DNA from: Dryococelus australis
Lineage: Eukaryota; Arthropoda; Insecta; Phasmatodea; Phasmatidae
Direction: 5' to 3'
Length of the DNA stretch: 64,000 nucleotides
Assembly (NCBI GenBank): GCA_029891345.1
Contig: CM056995.1
Span: 81,717,895-81,781,894, forward strand
A model generated the notes under the pieces. The model made no database searches. It saw only the letters and a list, made by a program, of their open reading frames with translations, and was not told the origin of the DNA. Below, in pieces: positions 32,461 through 43,885 of this stretch. Position 1 is the first letter of the stretch. Every line of letters begins with the position of its first letter. Position numbers and translations under genes: made by a program.

Positions 32461-34039
32461 AATCAGCGCCACCATTTTGTTCCTTATTACAGGGAGTTTG
32501 TTCTCTGCTGCAGGCAGTGTCACGCGATGCGGCCTGCCAAGGTCCGGCAAGACGCAGCTACACGATGCTGAAGTAAAGCTGCACCCTAAACTGAAACATT
32601 CATCACTTTTGCGGAAATTCTAAGTTTTCGTGTCATAATTTCAGTTCCAGGGGTATGATTTAAAACGTTGTACCATAGAAAAATTTCAATTTACAAGTTG
32701 TTAAAAAATTTTATATCTAATTTGCACTATGTGTTATGTCTTCCTGGCAAAAAAGGTAGGAACTTATTGATAAAATATAAATATACTCTCGACTTTTTAT
32801 AAGAAGTAGATAACACACAATCAAAATTCAACACAAAAATATTAAACAACTCGTAAAATGTAATTTTCTATAACCCTACATTGTCAGTAATTACTATGAA
32901 TCCGAAATTATGACGCGAAAACCAAGAGTTTCTGCAAAAGAGGATAAGTCGACCCTTAACTGCATGTGTGTGTGTGTGTGCGTATTTTTTTTTACCATAG
33001 ACAAAGATTCAAATTCGACGCATGTACTTACATTGCCACTATTTTATCAAATATTTTTCTCCGGTGTTTACTTTACACAGTGCATTATTATTTAAAATAG
33101 CTTGTTTTGAAAATTGCACTGTAATTCATAGATAACACCTCTAAAAAGTAACTAAATATAGTATAACAAAATTGTAAAATATCGTTTAAAATGTCTGGCT
33201 GTTATAAATTTCGTAATTAAAAGAGAACGTGCTTGAAAAGTGTGTGGGGGGGGGGGGGGGAGCAAAAATATAAACAATATTAATTATTTGCAAAAAAAAA
33301 GTGAAAGCAGATGTCAAGCGGAACATTTAAGATATGTTAAGATATTTCTGCTAGTCGTCTGCAGGAAAACATTAACTCGATTACTGGCGAGGGCAATATA
33401 TGCTCTGACGTTTTCAGTATTATGCTATCCTAACATGTCTTTGGGATACTGAATCAGAAACTGACATAATTTTTCTGTATCACGTAACAATTTTTTGCAA
33501 TCCACCTTTGTTCTGTAAATCTATTTACTGTTGTTGATAAATTATTTGGGGGGTATATTATTGAACACAAGACATTTCAAAATCGATGTTTTATCAAAAT
33601 ATTTCCCAAATGATGAAATTTGCTCATTCATTAAATTTAATAGCCACGAGTCCCTTTTTCTCTTGGCCATGAAGGAGCGTGTTTCGCTTGTGCACAGTGC
33701 TCGGATTGTCACGGTGAATGTTGCAACAGAAGTAGACATAAAGTATTTGAGAGCATTTTTTCCTTCAAAATGAGTAGGTATGAAGTAAAACAGTTCCTTA
33801 AAGATGAACAATGTGCAGCTTACATTAGTCAGTTACATCACCTCATTTTGCGGAGAAAAAAAAAAGCATGATTTGAGAATTCGGATACAATTTCCGAATT
33901 CTGCACACCCAAGTACATATAAAAGAGGTAAAATTATCAATAAAGTTTTTTCATCGCAGGCCTGTGTTATTTAAACTTCTCATGGTCTGGGCTAGGGTTA
34001 TGCTATATTTCTGCCTTGGACAAAATGAATTGATTCTTG
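32461..34039. other. intergenic, nothing recognised
   Basis: A G run lies at 33,243-33,260. Frames at 33,531-33,811 on both strands are motif-free. Confidence 0.4.
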
Positions 34040-34473
34040 TAAAGGCTGTTCACGATAAAGTGAGCACTTTTAACATCAACCTTAGAAAAATGACACTGCC
34101 CCTGCCTGCGTATATTTCGACGGGCTCACTGGGTGACTTGCGCCCAGTAAAGTTGGTAACGATGGATGGGAAGTATTTCCATATCTTAACGTCGAATAAA
34201 ATGTGTTTGGTAAACATTCGTGATAACTTAAATTATTTTTTTTCGCTTTCTGGTTTTTTAATGCATCGGAAGTGTAAAAATAATCACATTTGTAAAATAT
34301 TTACTTTTATAATAATTTCACAGTTTCATTTGTCATTTGACTGGCGCATGAATAAAACGATTGGATCCGCGGCACTGTTAATTTTACATAAGGCGAAATA
34401 ATACACAATGTACATACATGTTGATCTCAAGAAGGGCTTTCAAAAGTGCTCATTTGACCGTGAACAGCCTTTA
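34040..34473. mobile_element. MITE family A copy
   Basis: It starts TAAAGGCTGTTCACGATAAA and ends ...CATTTGACCGTGAACAGCCTTTA, in the same orientation as the 27,262 copy and very similar to it along its length. An open frame of 145 codons (33,964-34,401) crosses it and is chance. Confidence 0.88.
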
Positions 34474-34843
34474 CATCTTAGGAACTGTGCATCTATACAA
34501 ATACCACTATAATAAAGGCAACACGGTTCGATAAAAAAAACTTGTTTGCTATGGGGCGGAAATGCATTATACCTATGCACCAAACCCGCCCAGATTTTAA
34601 TCGACAACTAACGTTCTCAGCTATGCGTATTAAGCACTCCTTGATCGGAAAAGGTTAATTCAGCCACTTGTCACTCTACTGTGCGTTTCATTTGATTTTA
34701 ACTTTGAAGATGATCAGCATAAGAGGGAAGATCATTTGAAGCGAAATGTATTTTGTAAAAGGTAAATATAACACTAGTAAAGACAGATGAAACTGGCCCG
34801 ACATATTTATCGCACATTCTCGTAAATGAACATGTACCAGAAG

Positions 34844-35040
34844 TATAGTCCATCGCACGAGTACTTCTAACATTTTGAAGCCCTGCTAAAGTTATACTTA
34901 AATTATATTTCTTCGCCGCATGCAAACAAACATTAACCGAGTCTACAATATTACACCAAAGGGACAACGCACCGCATTCGTGCCCACTCAGAGTAATAAT
35001 AATTTGCATGAGAAATAATTCTTACTAGACGGTACCAACA
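34844..35040. mobile_element. MITE family B, truncated left half
   Basis: It starts TATAGTCCATCGCACGAGTA and keeps GACAACGCACCGCATTCGTG and the TTTGCATGAGAAATAATT region, then stops abruptly at the adjoining MITE A. Confidence 0.7.
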
Positions 35041-35045
35041 AATAA

Positions 35046-35445
35046 CACTTTTGAAAGCCCTGCTTAAGATCTACTTGTATGCACGTTATGCATTCTTCCG
35101 TCTTATGTAAAATTAACGCTGGCGTGGGTCTCATCACGGTATTCATGCGTCGGTTAAGTGAAAATGTGAAATTATTTTTAAATTACACATTTTACAAACC
35201 TGCTAATTCTTACATTTATGTGCATTAAAAAAACAGAAAGCGAAAGAAATAATTTAAGTTATCACAAATGGTTACCTAACATTTTTAATTCGACGTTAAA
35301 GCATGAAACTATTTCCCTTCCATCGTTACTAGCTTTACAGGGCGCATGACACTCAGTGCGCCCGTTAAAATATATGTAGATAGGAGCAGTGACTTTTTTC
35401 TAAGGTTGAATTCTAAAGTGCTCACATTAACGCAAACAGCCTTTA
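35046..35445. mobile_element. MITE family A, left end missing
   Basis: It enters the family at CACTTTTGAAAGCCCTGCTT and ends ...CACATTAACGCAAACAGCCTTTA. About 25 bp of the left terminus are gone at the junction with the MITE B fragment. Confidence 0.75.
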
Positions 35446-35559
35446 ATAGATGTCATATTTAGGAAACAAGGAAGTACGTGATCATGTGAATACACCACGA
35501 ATAGACTATATCTGCCGACTGATATGGTAGGCCGTGTAAATCACTAGAGAAAGCGGCAA

Positions 35560-36310
35560 CATTGTCTTGGGTTGCGGGCGCGTGTAGCACAGCTTCTGAA
35601 GGCTGGAGCAGCTCCCGCCGCCATCGCAAATATTGAAATTTTACCGGGGGTAAAAATTCCTCCCTGTCGCCCACACCCCGGCGTTCGCGCGAGAGGGAGG
35701 GAGGTAGGAACTCCACCAACCCCGCCTCCCCTTCCCGCCCACCCAATTTGTATTCCCATCGTTAATTAATTAAATTAATTACGTGCTCGGCGCGCGCGCC
35801 AGCGTTTTCTTGAAGCTGACCGACATTGTCGGACAGAATGGAGAAGCCCATCTGCGAGCGTTAGGGGGCCTCCAATTAGTGCTAATTAAGAGCACACAAC
35901 CTCCCTTACCCTCGCCTCGCCCGATCCGTATTCACACCCCAAACCCCTCTCCAACCCCTCCGCTGCGCCACGCTGCCTGCCTGCCTGGCTGCCTGCCGAG
36001 CTCTCGGTAATAACTGATAAATAACACGGCGCAACAACAGCCCGTCTCCTCCGCCACTGTCAAGTATTTATCAGTTTCTTCCGACGAGGTTGCCGCCGCA
36101 GCCAGCAACAAGACTCGTTAGCAGGCAGCGGCGCCGAGCGCTCTAAGTAACGAGAAATCGTCCGCACAGCCTCCGACAGTGTTCTCTTTCGCTCGCACGA
36201 CGATCATTATCCCGGAGCAGCAGTCAACATCCAAGTTCTGCTCTCCAATACTGAAGGCGAGAAGTACGTCGGGAGAACATTAAGGCGGATGGATCCACGT
36301 CGCTTTGCAT
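35560..36310. promoter_or_regulatory. GC/CpG-rich island with homeodomain-type sites
   Basis: CpG-rich blocks (GCGCGCGCGCC at 35,790-35,800) alternate with TTAATTAATTAAATTAATTA (35,762-35,781) and CCAATTAGTGCTAATTAAG (35,871-35,889). CTGATAAATA at 36,014-36,023 is inverted as TATTTATCAG at 36,065-36,074. No frame has a recognisable domain. The mix of GC islands and TAAT cores suggests a developmental enhancer or promoter, by inference only. Confidence 0.35.
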
Positions 36311-36741
36311 TTCTGCAGATTTAGCCATAGGCTAAATATGAAGTAGACCGATCTCGCTGGCTACGCACAACCAATCTCCATGACTCAACATTGAACTGCT
36401 TTACTGCCAATACGGCTAGCAAAAATGGCATGTATTCGATTTGAGGTTTGGACACTGTTTGGTAAACAAATGCTTTCAGATGTATGCATACATCCTGTAA
36501 CCAATTTGCAATGCAGTTTGATTAAATAAATATTGGTAAATTATATAATGTATATAATAGTGCTTGTCATTTAAAAAATAAAATATAAATAAACACTTTT
36601 ATCACTGTTGACCATGAGACTTTGACAGTTGTCATCCTTTGGGGTTGGTCAATGTTGGGTACATGCGCAGAAGATGAATAAGCGGTCTACCTCATATTTA
36701 GTCTACGGATTTAGCCACCATGGGGATACAAGAATTTTTAT
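36311..36741. other. intergenic, nothing recognised
   Basis: AT-rich; no motif. Confidence 0.4.
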
Positions 36742-37126
36742 TATAGTCTATTCACGGTTTCTTTACACTTTTCCAATCAAACCTTTGAAAAATCTGGCTT
36801 GTTCCTAAATAAGAGTTGTGTACTTGTGTTAAAATAATATTACCTTAATTTTGGTTAAACAGATTTTTTCTTGTATTGTATTTATTAATTATAATAATTT
36901 ATTACGAATAAAAACAGAAGGAAAATAGGTGTGATGGTAATGCCTTGTAAGAAATAGTTCTTATGCAAAATATCATTATACTGAGTGCGTACGAATGCTG
37001 CGCGTCTTCATTTTTTGTAATGTTTAAGCTCGTTTAAGTTCTGTTTGCATGAAGCGGAGGAATATCATGCAAGTAGAACGTCAGCAGGTCTTAAGAAAAG
37101 TCGTAAGTAACCATGAATGAACTATA
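36742..37126. mobile_element. MITE family B copy, inverted
   Basis: It starts TATAGTCTATTCACGGTTTC and ends ...AAGTAACCATGAATGAACTATA. Its right arm matches the left arm of the 23,464 copy. TA-bounded. Confidence 0.8.
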
Positions 37127-38209
37127 CATATAATGGCTCTTTAGACTATAACTCTTGTGAGGTGAACTTTGTATGACTTGCAGTAACGAAATTCTCTGCA
37201 ATTCATCCTAGAAGAAAAATAAAATTGAAAAATATAAATATTTAGAGAACAGACTTAACTACAATCGGAAGAGGAAAGCATGCAGTTTTCAGCATAGTTA
37301 CTTTATATTTTCAAAATTAACGTTAACCAACATGAATTGCAAACATGTTCCCTTTGATTCCACAAAATGCAGAATTCTTTGCGAGTTCCGAAACATTTAA
37401 TCGAATGTAAGTGAATTGAAATAGTGGATATATATTTAATTTGAATCAGCACAAGTCATTGTGCAATTTACAATAGGTGCAAATAATAAATATGAGTTTA
37501 AAATTAACATCCCAACCCCCCCCCTTTTTTTTCGCTGTGATAAATTACTTTATTCCTGTTTGTTAATAACGAGCTGCCATAAAGGAAGAAAATTTGGGCT
37601 ACAGTTGTCTATACCCATTGTGCCAAAATTTTGACTATACACAATCATTAACTGAGATTATAATTAAAAATTCATAATTTTAAAGACGCCTTGGATTAGA
37701 AGAATTTCAAACATTAGGGAAATGATAAAACCTTAAGATGCTGTCTTAATGCATTTTAAAAATATTTCATGAAAGTAGGTTATTGAAAAGGAAGGTACTG
37801 GGTTTGAATCACAAGTATGACAAAGATGTTTGATTATTAAATTATATTCAAATCAAGGTACTTTAAAGCCAGGAAAATAGCCCAGTATTTTATTATAATA
37901 TTAAGTTCACATGGTTCAGTTCAGCCACTTTAACACAGTTTCAGTATATTACTTAAAGGTAGAGAATTTTGAAACGGTACAATTTTATACTATCGAGAAA
38001 CAAACTCCCTTAGTTTGTGGTGTCAATGACTTAGCGGCTAGGCTTTTCGTACGCATATGTATGCAAACCGTACAGAGCGTGTCAACATTTTGAAAACTTC
38101 ATCTTCACAATATGGTCTACACTCTATCACTCATATGCTTTGCTCATCGTATTTTCTACTGAGCCAATCACTATTTTTATGAGTATGGTGGTGATGGAGA
38201 GATTTGGAT
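37127..38209. other. intergenic, nothing recognised
   Basis: AT-rich with short C and T runs near 37,513-37,530. Confidence 0.4.
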
Positions 38210-38448
38210 GGCTCTTAACGTCGGAGTCCTGAAGCCGATGAGGGTGAAGTGAGGAGAGTATGGAGCAGCGCCGGAATGCAAGAGCGGGGGGAAATGGGAG
38301 ATCCCTGAGAAAATCCGCCAACCAACGTCGTCGTCCAGCACGATTTCCCACATGCGAAAATCCGGGAGCGACCCCCGCCGGGGATCGAGCCCGGTTCACC
38401 TTGGTGGGAGGGGAGTAGCCTGACCACTGCACCACCGCGGCTCTTATG
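38210..38448 (-). mobile_element. tRNA-derived SINE, minus strand
   Basis: On the minus strand the head reads GAGCCGCGGTGGTGCAGTGG, then GTGAACCGGGCTCGATCCCC, giving tRNA-like A- and B-boxes at usual spacing. The tail ends CACCCTCATCGGCTTCAGGA. TAAGAGCC occurs at both borders and may be the target duplication. The copy at 61.9 kb is the same family. It is not a functional tRNA gene: no anticodon stem closes properly around the boxes. Confidence 0.7.
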
Positions 38449-38499
38449 CCACTGAGAGATGTCCGTACCTTACAACAACACTGTCATACCTCCCCATCA

Positions 38500-38780
38500 T
38501 CACGTGACTGAAACATTGTTTTTGTTACATACGGACACCATCATCTTCGGAAGGGGATGGAGTGATGCGAGGAGGGTCAAACTTCTCGTCGACAGCGAGG
38601 TCGTTATAGAGACGGAGCAAGTACTCAGAGAAATAGGAACGGGGAAGTAATTGACCATGCAGCAAGGAAGCATCCCAGCATTCGACAGAAGCAATTTTAT
38701 AAAACAACGTAAAACCGAAATCAGGATGGCCTGACCGGTATTGGAACAGGTCCTCAATAATGCGAGTCCGGAGGTTTGTT
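38500..38780 (-). mobile_element. second SINE family, minus strand
   Basis: On the minus strand, TTCCAATACCGGTCAGGCCA precedes CCTGATTTCGGTTTTACG, then GAATGCTGGGATGCTTCC. These match the body of the copy at 30.55 kb with differences. Confidence 0.45.
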
Positions 38781-39264
38781 ACTGTGATATACCTCTTTTG
38801 GCGGCAAGGGGGGGGGGGGGTGGACTCAAATGCGCATGAATTGAATTTTTCGAAAAAAAAAAAAAAAAGAGATTACTTAATTTAAAATAAGTACTTGGGG
38901 ATATCCCTTTCAATAAATATCTTCGCTACAGAAGTTGCGAAACTTAATGCACAATTTCACTAATGCAACAAGCGATAGATGACAGGCGACAATTTGTTGC
39001 ATTGTAGCATGCTACATGATGAAGAATTAAACGTGTATCCTATTAACGGTGTTGTCGCTTGTGGCATACTACATGCAGACTGTTGCCTACCCGTGTGAGC
39101 TGGTTTTGACAGATACTGTACATGCAGTCGTTAATCAAAAGGTCACAGGAAATAATGATTTTCACTGCAGCGTTTTTGATTTTGAATACATAGGGGATGC
39201 TGGAAACGACAGATTATCCATAAGGAGTGTGCAATTTCAAGATGTGTATTTTGCTTAACTACAG
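38781..39264. other. left flank of element 2
   Basis: It contains a G run at 38,810-38,821 and an A run at 38,854-38,868. No gene recognised. Confidence 0.4.
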
Positions 39265-39445
39265 AGTAGTAGGGGCGTGATGATTCTAACCACAAAGGGA
39301 TGATACCTTTATCGATGTCAAAGGGTTTAATTGATTTAAAGGGTTAATTAAATTGATTGAAAGGGTTAGATGCATTGGAAGGGTTAAATTTAATGAAAGG
39401 GGTAAATGTGTTGGAAGGGTTAATTTTTATTATTTTTGTGTGTTT
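39265..39445 (+). repeat. left TIR of element 2
   Basis: AGTAGTAGGG terminus followed by about seven diverged units containing AAGGGTTAA or AAGGGTTTAATT. It pairs with 52,765-53,018. Confidence 0.85.
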
Positions 39446-39454
39446 GGACGTGAT

Positions 39455-39835
39455 ATATGTGTATGTTACGACTGGAAATAATTAAACATATTTATCATTA
39501 TGCGTGTAAGCCATTCTGACATTTTTACCAAAACACCATCTTATGTCATAAAACTGCAAAAATAATAACAACAGAATATGTTACAACTGAAAATAATTAT
39601 ACATATTTTATCATTACATGTGTAAGTCATCCAAGCTTTTTAACCAAAACACCATCTTACATCATAAAACTGCAAAAATAATCACAACGGACTATGTTAC
39701 AACTGAAAATCATTATATATAATTTATCATTACGTGTGTAAGCCATTCTGACTTTTTAACCAAAACACCATATTATGTCATACAACTGCAAAAAATCACA
39801 ACAGAGTTTGCTATCACTGAAAAAAACTCTCCAAC
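39455..39835. repeat. about 116-bp tandem repeat, roughly three copies
   Basis: TGTTACGACTGGAAATAATT, TGTTACAACTGAAAATAATT and TGTTACAACTGAAAATCATT recur near 39,462, 39,578 and 39,694. Each is followed by ATCATTA, GTGTAAG, AACCAAAACACCAT and AAACTGCAAAAA. A partial fourth copy ends near 39,830. Confidence 0.85.
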
Positions 39836-40320
39836 ATTTTATGATTGAAACAATAAAGTTTATTAAAACTTTCCAACATTTTACGTCATAAACCATTAAC
39901 TTTCTTAGCAAATTGTTAATCATTTACCAGTTTTTCAGAAACTTTTCTTAAAATTGTTAAACATTTTAATCAATCATTAAAACTTGAAATAACTTTTCTT
40001 AAAATTATTGTAACATTTTAACAAACTCAATGATGTTTCTTTAAAATCGTTAAACAAATCTTTAGAATTTGAAAGAAATGTTATAAACTGTTTAATCAAT
40101 AGTTAATCTTGAAAGAACTTGTATTAAAATCATCGAAACTTTTAACAAACTGAATTATGTTTCTTTAAAATCGTAAAACATGTATTTAGAATTTGAAAGA
40201 AATTTTATAACTTTTTAATGGATCATTAAAATTTTAACAAACTGAATGATGTTTCTTTAAAATCTTTCCAACTTTATACTTTCAATCATTAAAACTGTTA
40301 AAACTCCTCAGCCTATTACC
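39836..40320. repeat. second AT-rich subterminal repeat
   Basis: TTAACAAACTGAATGATGTTTC followed by TTTAAAATC recurs near 40,018, 40,138 and 40,231, with TTTAGAATTTGAAAGAAAT between copies. Units are about 95-120 bp. Confidence 0.7.
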
Positions 40321-40476
40321 AGTGAAAAATCGTTAAATTTATTTTTAAAAAAATACACATCATATTACAGCTGAAAACTATGTCACCATATCACATTGGA
40401 ATATACTAACAATTGTGAAACTGAAAAAATATATTGAATTATGTTGTGGCAGAAAGAATCAGTTTGAATTTTTTCA

Positions 40477-40800
40477 TTAGAATTTCCATTTAGAGTTAAG
40501 AGATAAACTGAATTTACGTTTCTTTACCTGTACAACAGGTGTTGGTGATATTGGTGATGATATAGGACTATAAATAATTTCCTGTGGTGAAGGTATGAAA
40601 GGAGGAGGAGGTGGGGAAATTAATTTATGCTGCGGTGATTCAGGTGATAACAATAATTTAAGAGACGGTAAACTTGCCTCGGATGAAAACACAAAATTTA
40701 ACTCTAAATACTATTCCAAATCTTGGTATAACTGGTTTTTTGACATATCTTCCTGCACATTATTTGAGGCTAAATCTAGTGGAGTGTAACACAAACACAT
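40477..40800 (-). pseudogene. unrecognised Pro-rich leftward frame
   Basis: The minus strand is open from about 40,800 to 40,477 with one in-frame TAG near 40,710. It contains TPLDLASNN near the start. A proline-rich segment (PPPPPFIPSPQEIIYSPISS) and a basic end (VKKRKFSLSL) follow. There is no ATG at a sensible position. It may be the second exon or second half of the frame at 40,828-41,417, because both carry a PLDL-type motif and only about 30 bp separate them. I do not recognise a family. Confidence 0.35.
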
Positions 40801-40827
40801 TGGTGGTTTTTGTATATGTGCCTCACC

Positions 40828-41417
40828 TTACTTGAGGGCTGATGATAAATCTAGAGGTTCAAATCTCGAAGTTGTTGACATCGAAGGCATTGATGTTGAA
40901 GGCGTCGACTTCGATGCCTCAGGCGGTGTTGCAGACCTCGATGCCAGAGGTGTCTCATCGACACCGAAGGCTTCACTGTAGCTCTCAACGTTGCTGTAGA
41001 TATCGACACCGCAGGTGGCATTACAGACCTCAATGCCGGAGGCATCGCCATAGATATCGACACTGCAGGCGTCCATGTAGACCTCGAAATGGAAAGCGTG
41101 ACTGTCGGTCTTGTTAGTGCAGCTTCCAATATACTTGGTTTCGGCATCGAAGGTATCACTGTTGGATTCGTCACTGCAACTGTTCTTAATGTTGAAGGTG
41201 TTGACAAGAGCAACGGTTGTATAGTAGATCCACTTTCCTCGTCATCATCCAAAAAATCGAATAAATTTTTTGCCAAAGCATCTGGTCCGTTCAATAGATC
41301 ACTAAAATAACCCCAGTTAAAATCTGTAAGTTCTTTGATAAAATTTTGGGTAGATAAGCCAACAAAATAATCTTCATACAAGCGTGACTTGCTAAGGCTA
41401 ACCGAACTGACAAACAA
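40828..41417 (-). pseudogene. unrecognised leftward frame with Ser/Pro/Thr repeat
   Basis: The first 68 codons from 41,417 are non-repetitive (YEDYFVGLSTQNFIKELTDF, then LLNGPDALAKNLFDFLDDDE). A degenerate Thr/Ser/Pro/Met repeat follows, encoded by a minisatellite. The frame then changes. The frame reaching the stop at 40,828 ends RFEPLDLSSALK. PLDLS matches the CtBP-binding PxDLS pattern. No ATG lies near the 5' end. A GTGAGG donor-like site follows the stop by a few bases. Family unknown. Confidence 0.4.
40860..41100. repeat. coding-type minisatellite
   Basis: Diverged units of the type GATATCGACACCGCAGGTGG and TACAGACCTCAATGCCGGAG alternate, about 50-60 bp long. Local GC content is higher than in the surroundings. 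Confidence 0.6.
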
Positions 41418-43543
41418 CAGGAAATAGTGGAAGGGGGCTATAATGCAAAAGCTCTATTTATAAAAATTTCAAATTCCCAGGTAAACATTCGAGAAGCCCG
41501 ATTTCTCCCCTCCAACCAGAAGTCGGAAGTCCAAACACCCAACCCCTCCCTTCCAGCACCTCCGACTTTCAAATATCCTCAAGCCAACACCCCAACCTCT
41601 GAGACAAACCTCTCTGCTAAGTTTCTTCCTCTGAGAAATGAATAATATTTATTTATCACAAAATAACTTCTGCTTCATAACAAATAAATTCTGTTTAGTA
41701 CTCAATTATATGGATAAGCAATGTAATAGAGATAAATGCCGTCAACAAAGCAATATATAATTTATAGAAAAAAACAATGTTTCATATTACATAATTACAA
41801 TTCACACTTGCAATTAACCCTCTTTAAATTTCTCTAAGATTACTTTAATCTTTTAAACATTTTATTATTCACTTATTTTTGTTTTCAAACTTAAAATATA
41901 ATTACTTTTTAATAGAATGAAGTATTATGTTTTGTAATATTATTTCATTACTCAATATTTCTGCAAACCTTAAATATTTTCCTAAATATTTTTTTAATTA
42001 AAAATATATTTTATCTTAATCGAGAAATGTGTCATACTTTGCTTTGTAAATTTAGTATATATGGATTTTTTTCCCGTTAATGTGTCTGAACATATTTTCA
42101 ATTTGGTCAAATTCTATTTTATAAGATTTTTAAAAATATGTTGGCAGCAGTTAGTGTGTACGGGGAAATAAAATACGTTTCATACATATTTTTTAATTTT
42201 TATATGTCTTCTGTATTTTTTTAAATTTATTTATATTTTCCTCTGTAATGGAGCTTACAAAGCGAATATTAATTTTTATCAAGTACAAAACATAATATTT
42301 TGCTCGAGAATTTCCAAACAGCTAGGAAGATATTTTGACCTTGGTATCCTTTATGGTTAATATCATTAACCTGAAGGTTCCTCCCCTCCAGGATGGACCT
42401 CGGCAGTTTGCTTTGTGACAAGAGACACCTTCCCTAGGGTATAACAATAAAACCGAAATGCATTCTGCTGGGTTTTGTTGGAGTCTGGCTGGCAACCTCT
42501 GAGATCTGGAGTTTTGTAGTTGGTACTATTGGAATAAACACTGAAATTTAAACTTGAAGGTTTATGACTCTGGAGAAGAACCGGTCATATGGCTAAGGTC
42601 ATAGATCTCTAAACATAACTTTTTTTTTTCATATCTGAAGACATTGGTAAATGCTACAAGTCTAAAATTTCGAAACGAGTTTAAATTTGTTAGCTAATAG
42701 CGTTTGATCTGAAAAATTCCATGCAATTCATTTAAGTTTAAAAATATATAAAATTTAGCATATCTAGCATTTTTGCATGAAGGAACAAATTATATATATA
42801 ATTATGTGTTAAATTCATTATTCCTTTTATGATTATATAACCAGTGACTTAAAAAATAACTATTATCAAGCATGTCTTACCCAATATGGTATATACTATT
42901 GTTAGTTATGTAAAAGTGGTTAGAGTGCTCATTTTCAGGACTTCTCTCTCTCTCTGTTAAGAAAATATTTTTCTTTAGAAAACAATTTCAGTTTTAATAA
43001 GCAAACAGTTATTGACAAAATATATACAAATACAAGCTGTTTCAAAAAATCATTTTAACGCTGAAGCAGAATAGTATGTTCAAAATATACACAAGTAACT
43101 ACAGGCTGACCTAAAACATTACATCAAACAAGTATAGAATGATTGCAAACACATAAACAGATATAGGTGTGACACAATTATTTCTTTCCGCAACAAGGTC
43201 GAAATGGTTTGCTCCAATGTTCTAATAAATTGCTGATATTCACTTAAGATTTGGATTTCTGTATGCATGAGCACGTGATTTCGGTCTTCTGGCCCATCTT
43301 TATAAACTAGTGGATATCATACAAGCAAATACTTTTTATATTAAATTTCAATCATCCTAAATAATGCCATATCATGAGAATAATATCCACAGGTGATTCA
43401 GGAGGAGAATCATCATAGTTTGTTTCACCCCAGTCAGACATCATTGCCCAAGTTAGCATTAATTTTGAGTTTTCCTCTGCAGCGAAGAATGTTGAATAGG
43501 ATCCATATATTTCAAGTAATTGTTTGAATGAGTGGCAATTGTA
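41418..43543. other. AT-rich spacer inside element 2
   Basis: No recognisable frame. A short CT run occurs near 42,940-42,956. Presumably decayed element sequence or insertions. Confidence 0.4.
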
Positions 43544-43885
43544 TTATTTTCGAATATATATTACTTTCCCACAATACACACTTTCTAAAATGCATTTTCG
43601 CTTAACTCCACCTACACATATTTCACAATTATTTAGGTAATGTTTGCAAATATCTTCAATATTCTCATACTCTATATATCCACTTTCCCAGGTTAATCTA
43701 TGGTGATGCTTAGTAACCCATCTATTTGTTTTCTTGTATTTGGGAGTTAGATATTTCCAGTCAAATGGTGATTTGAAGCTGAATGCAGCTATATGTCCTT
43801 CCATAGTAGCAATAGCTAATTCTTTAATGATAATTTTTTTCTGCAGATTGAAATCCTTGCACATTGCAAAACATCTCGTAGCCAT
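43544..43885 (-). pseudogene. conserved Polinton accessory ORF, fragment
   Basis: The open frame reads KKIIIKELAIATMEGHIAAF, FSFKSPFDWKYLTPKYKKTN, RWVTKHHHRLTWESGYIEYE and EICVGGVKRKCILESV. This is the N-terminal two thirds of the same family as element 1's 19,008-19,511 gene: strand, F-x-F-x-P-x-W, H-x-L-x-W-x-x-G-x-I-x-Y and a VxxK/R segment. The C-terminal Cys/His part is lost. It lies downstream of the capsid gene on the same strand. Function unknown. Confidence 0.6.

Noticed and set aside
33964-34401. 145-codon open frame
   Set aside because: Most of it lies across a MITE family A copy; other copies are not open in that frame.
38210-38448. tRNA gene
   Set aside because: A- and B-box words are present, but the sequence continues as a 240-bp SINE body shared with other copies and does not fold as a complete tRNA.
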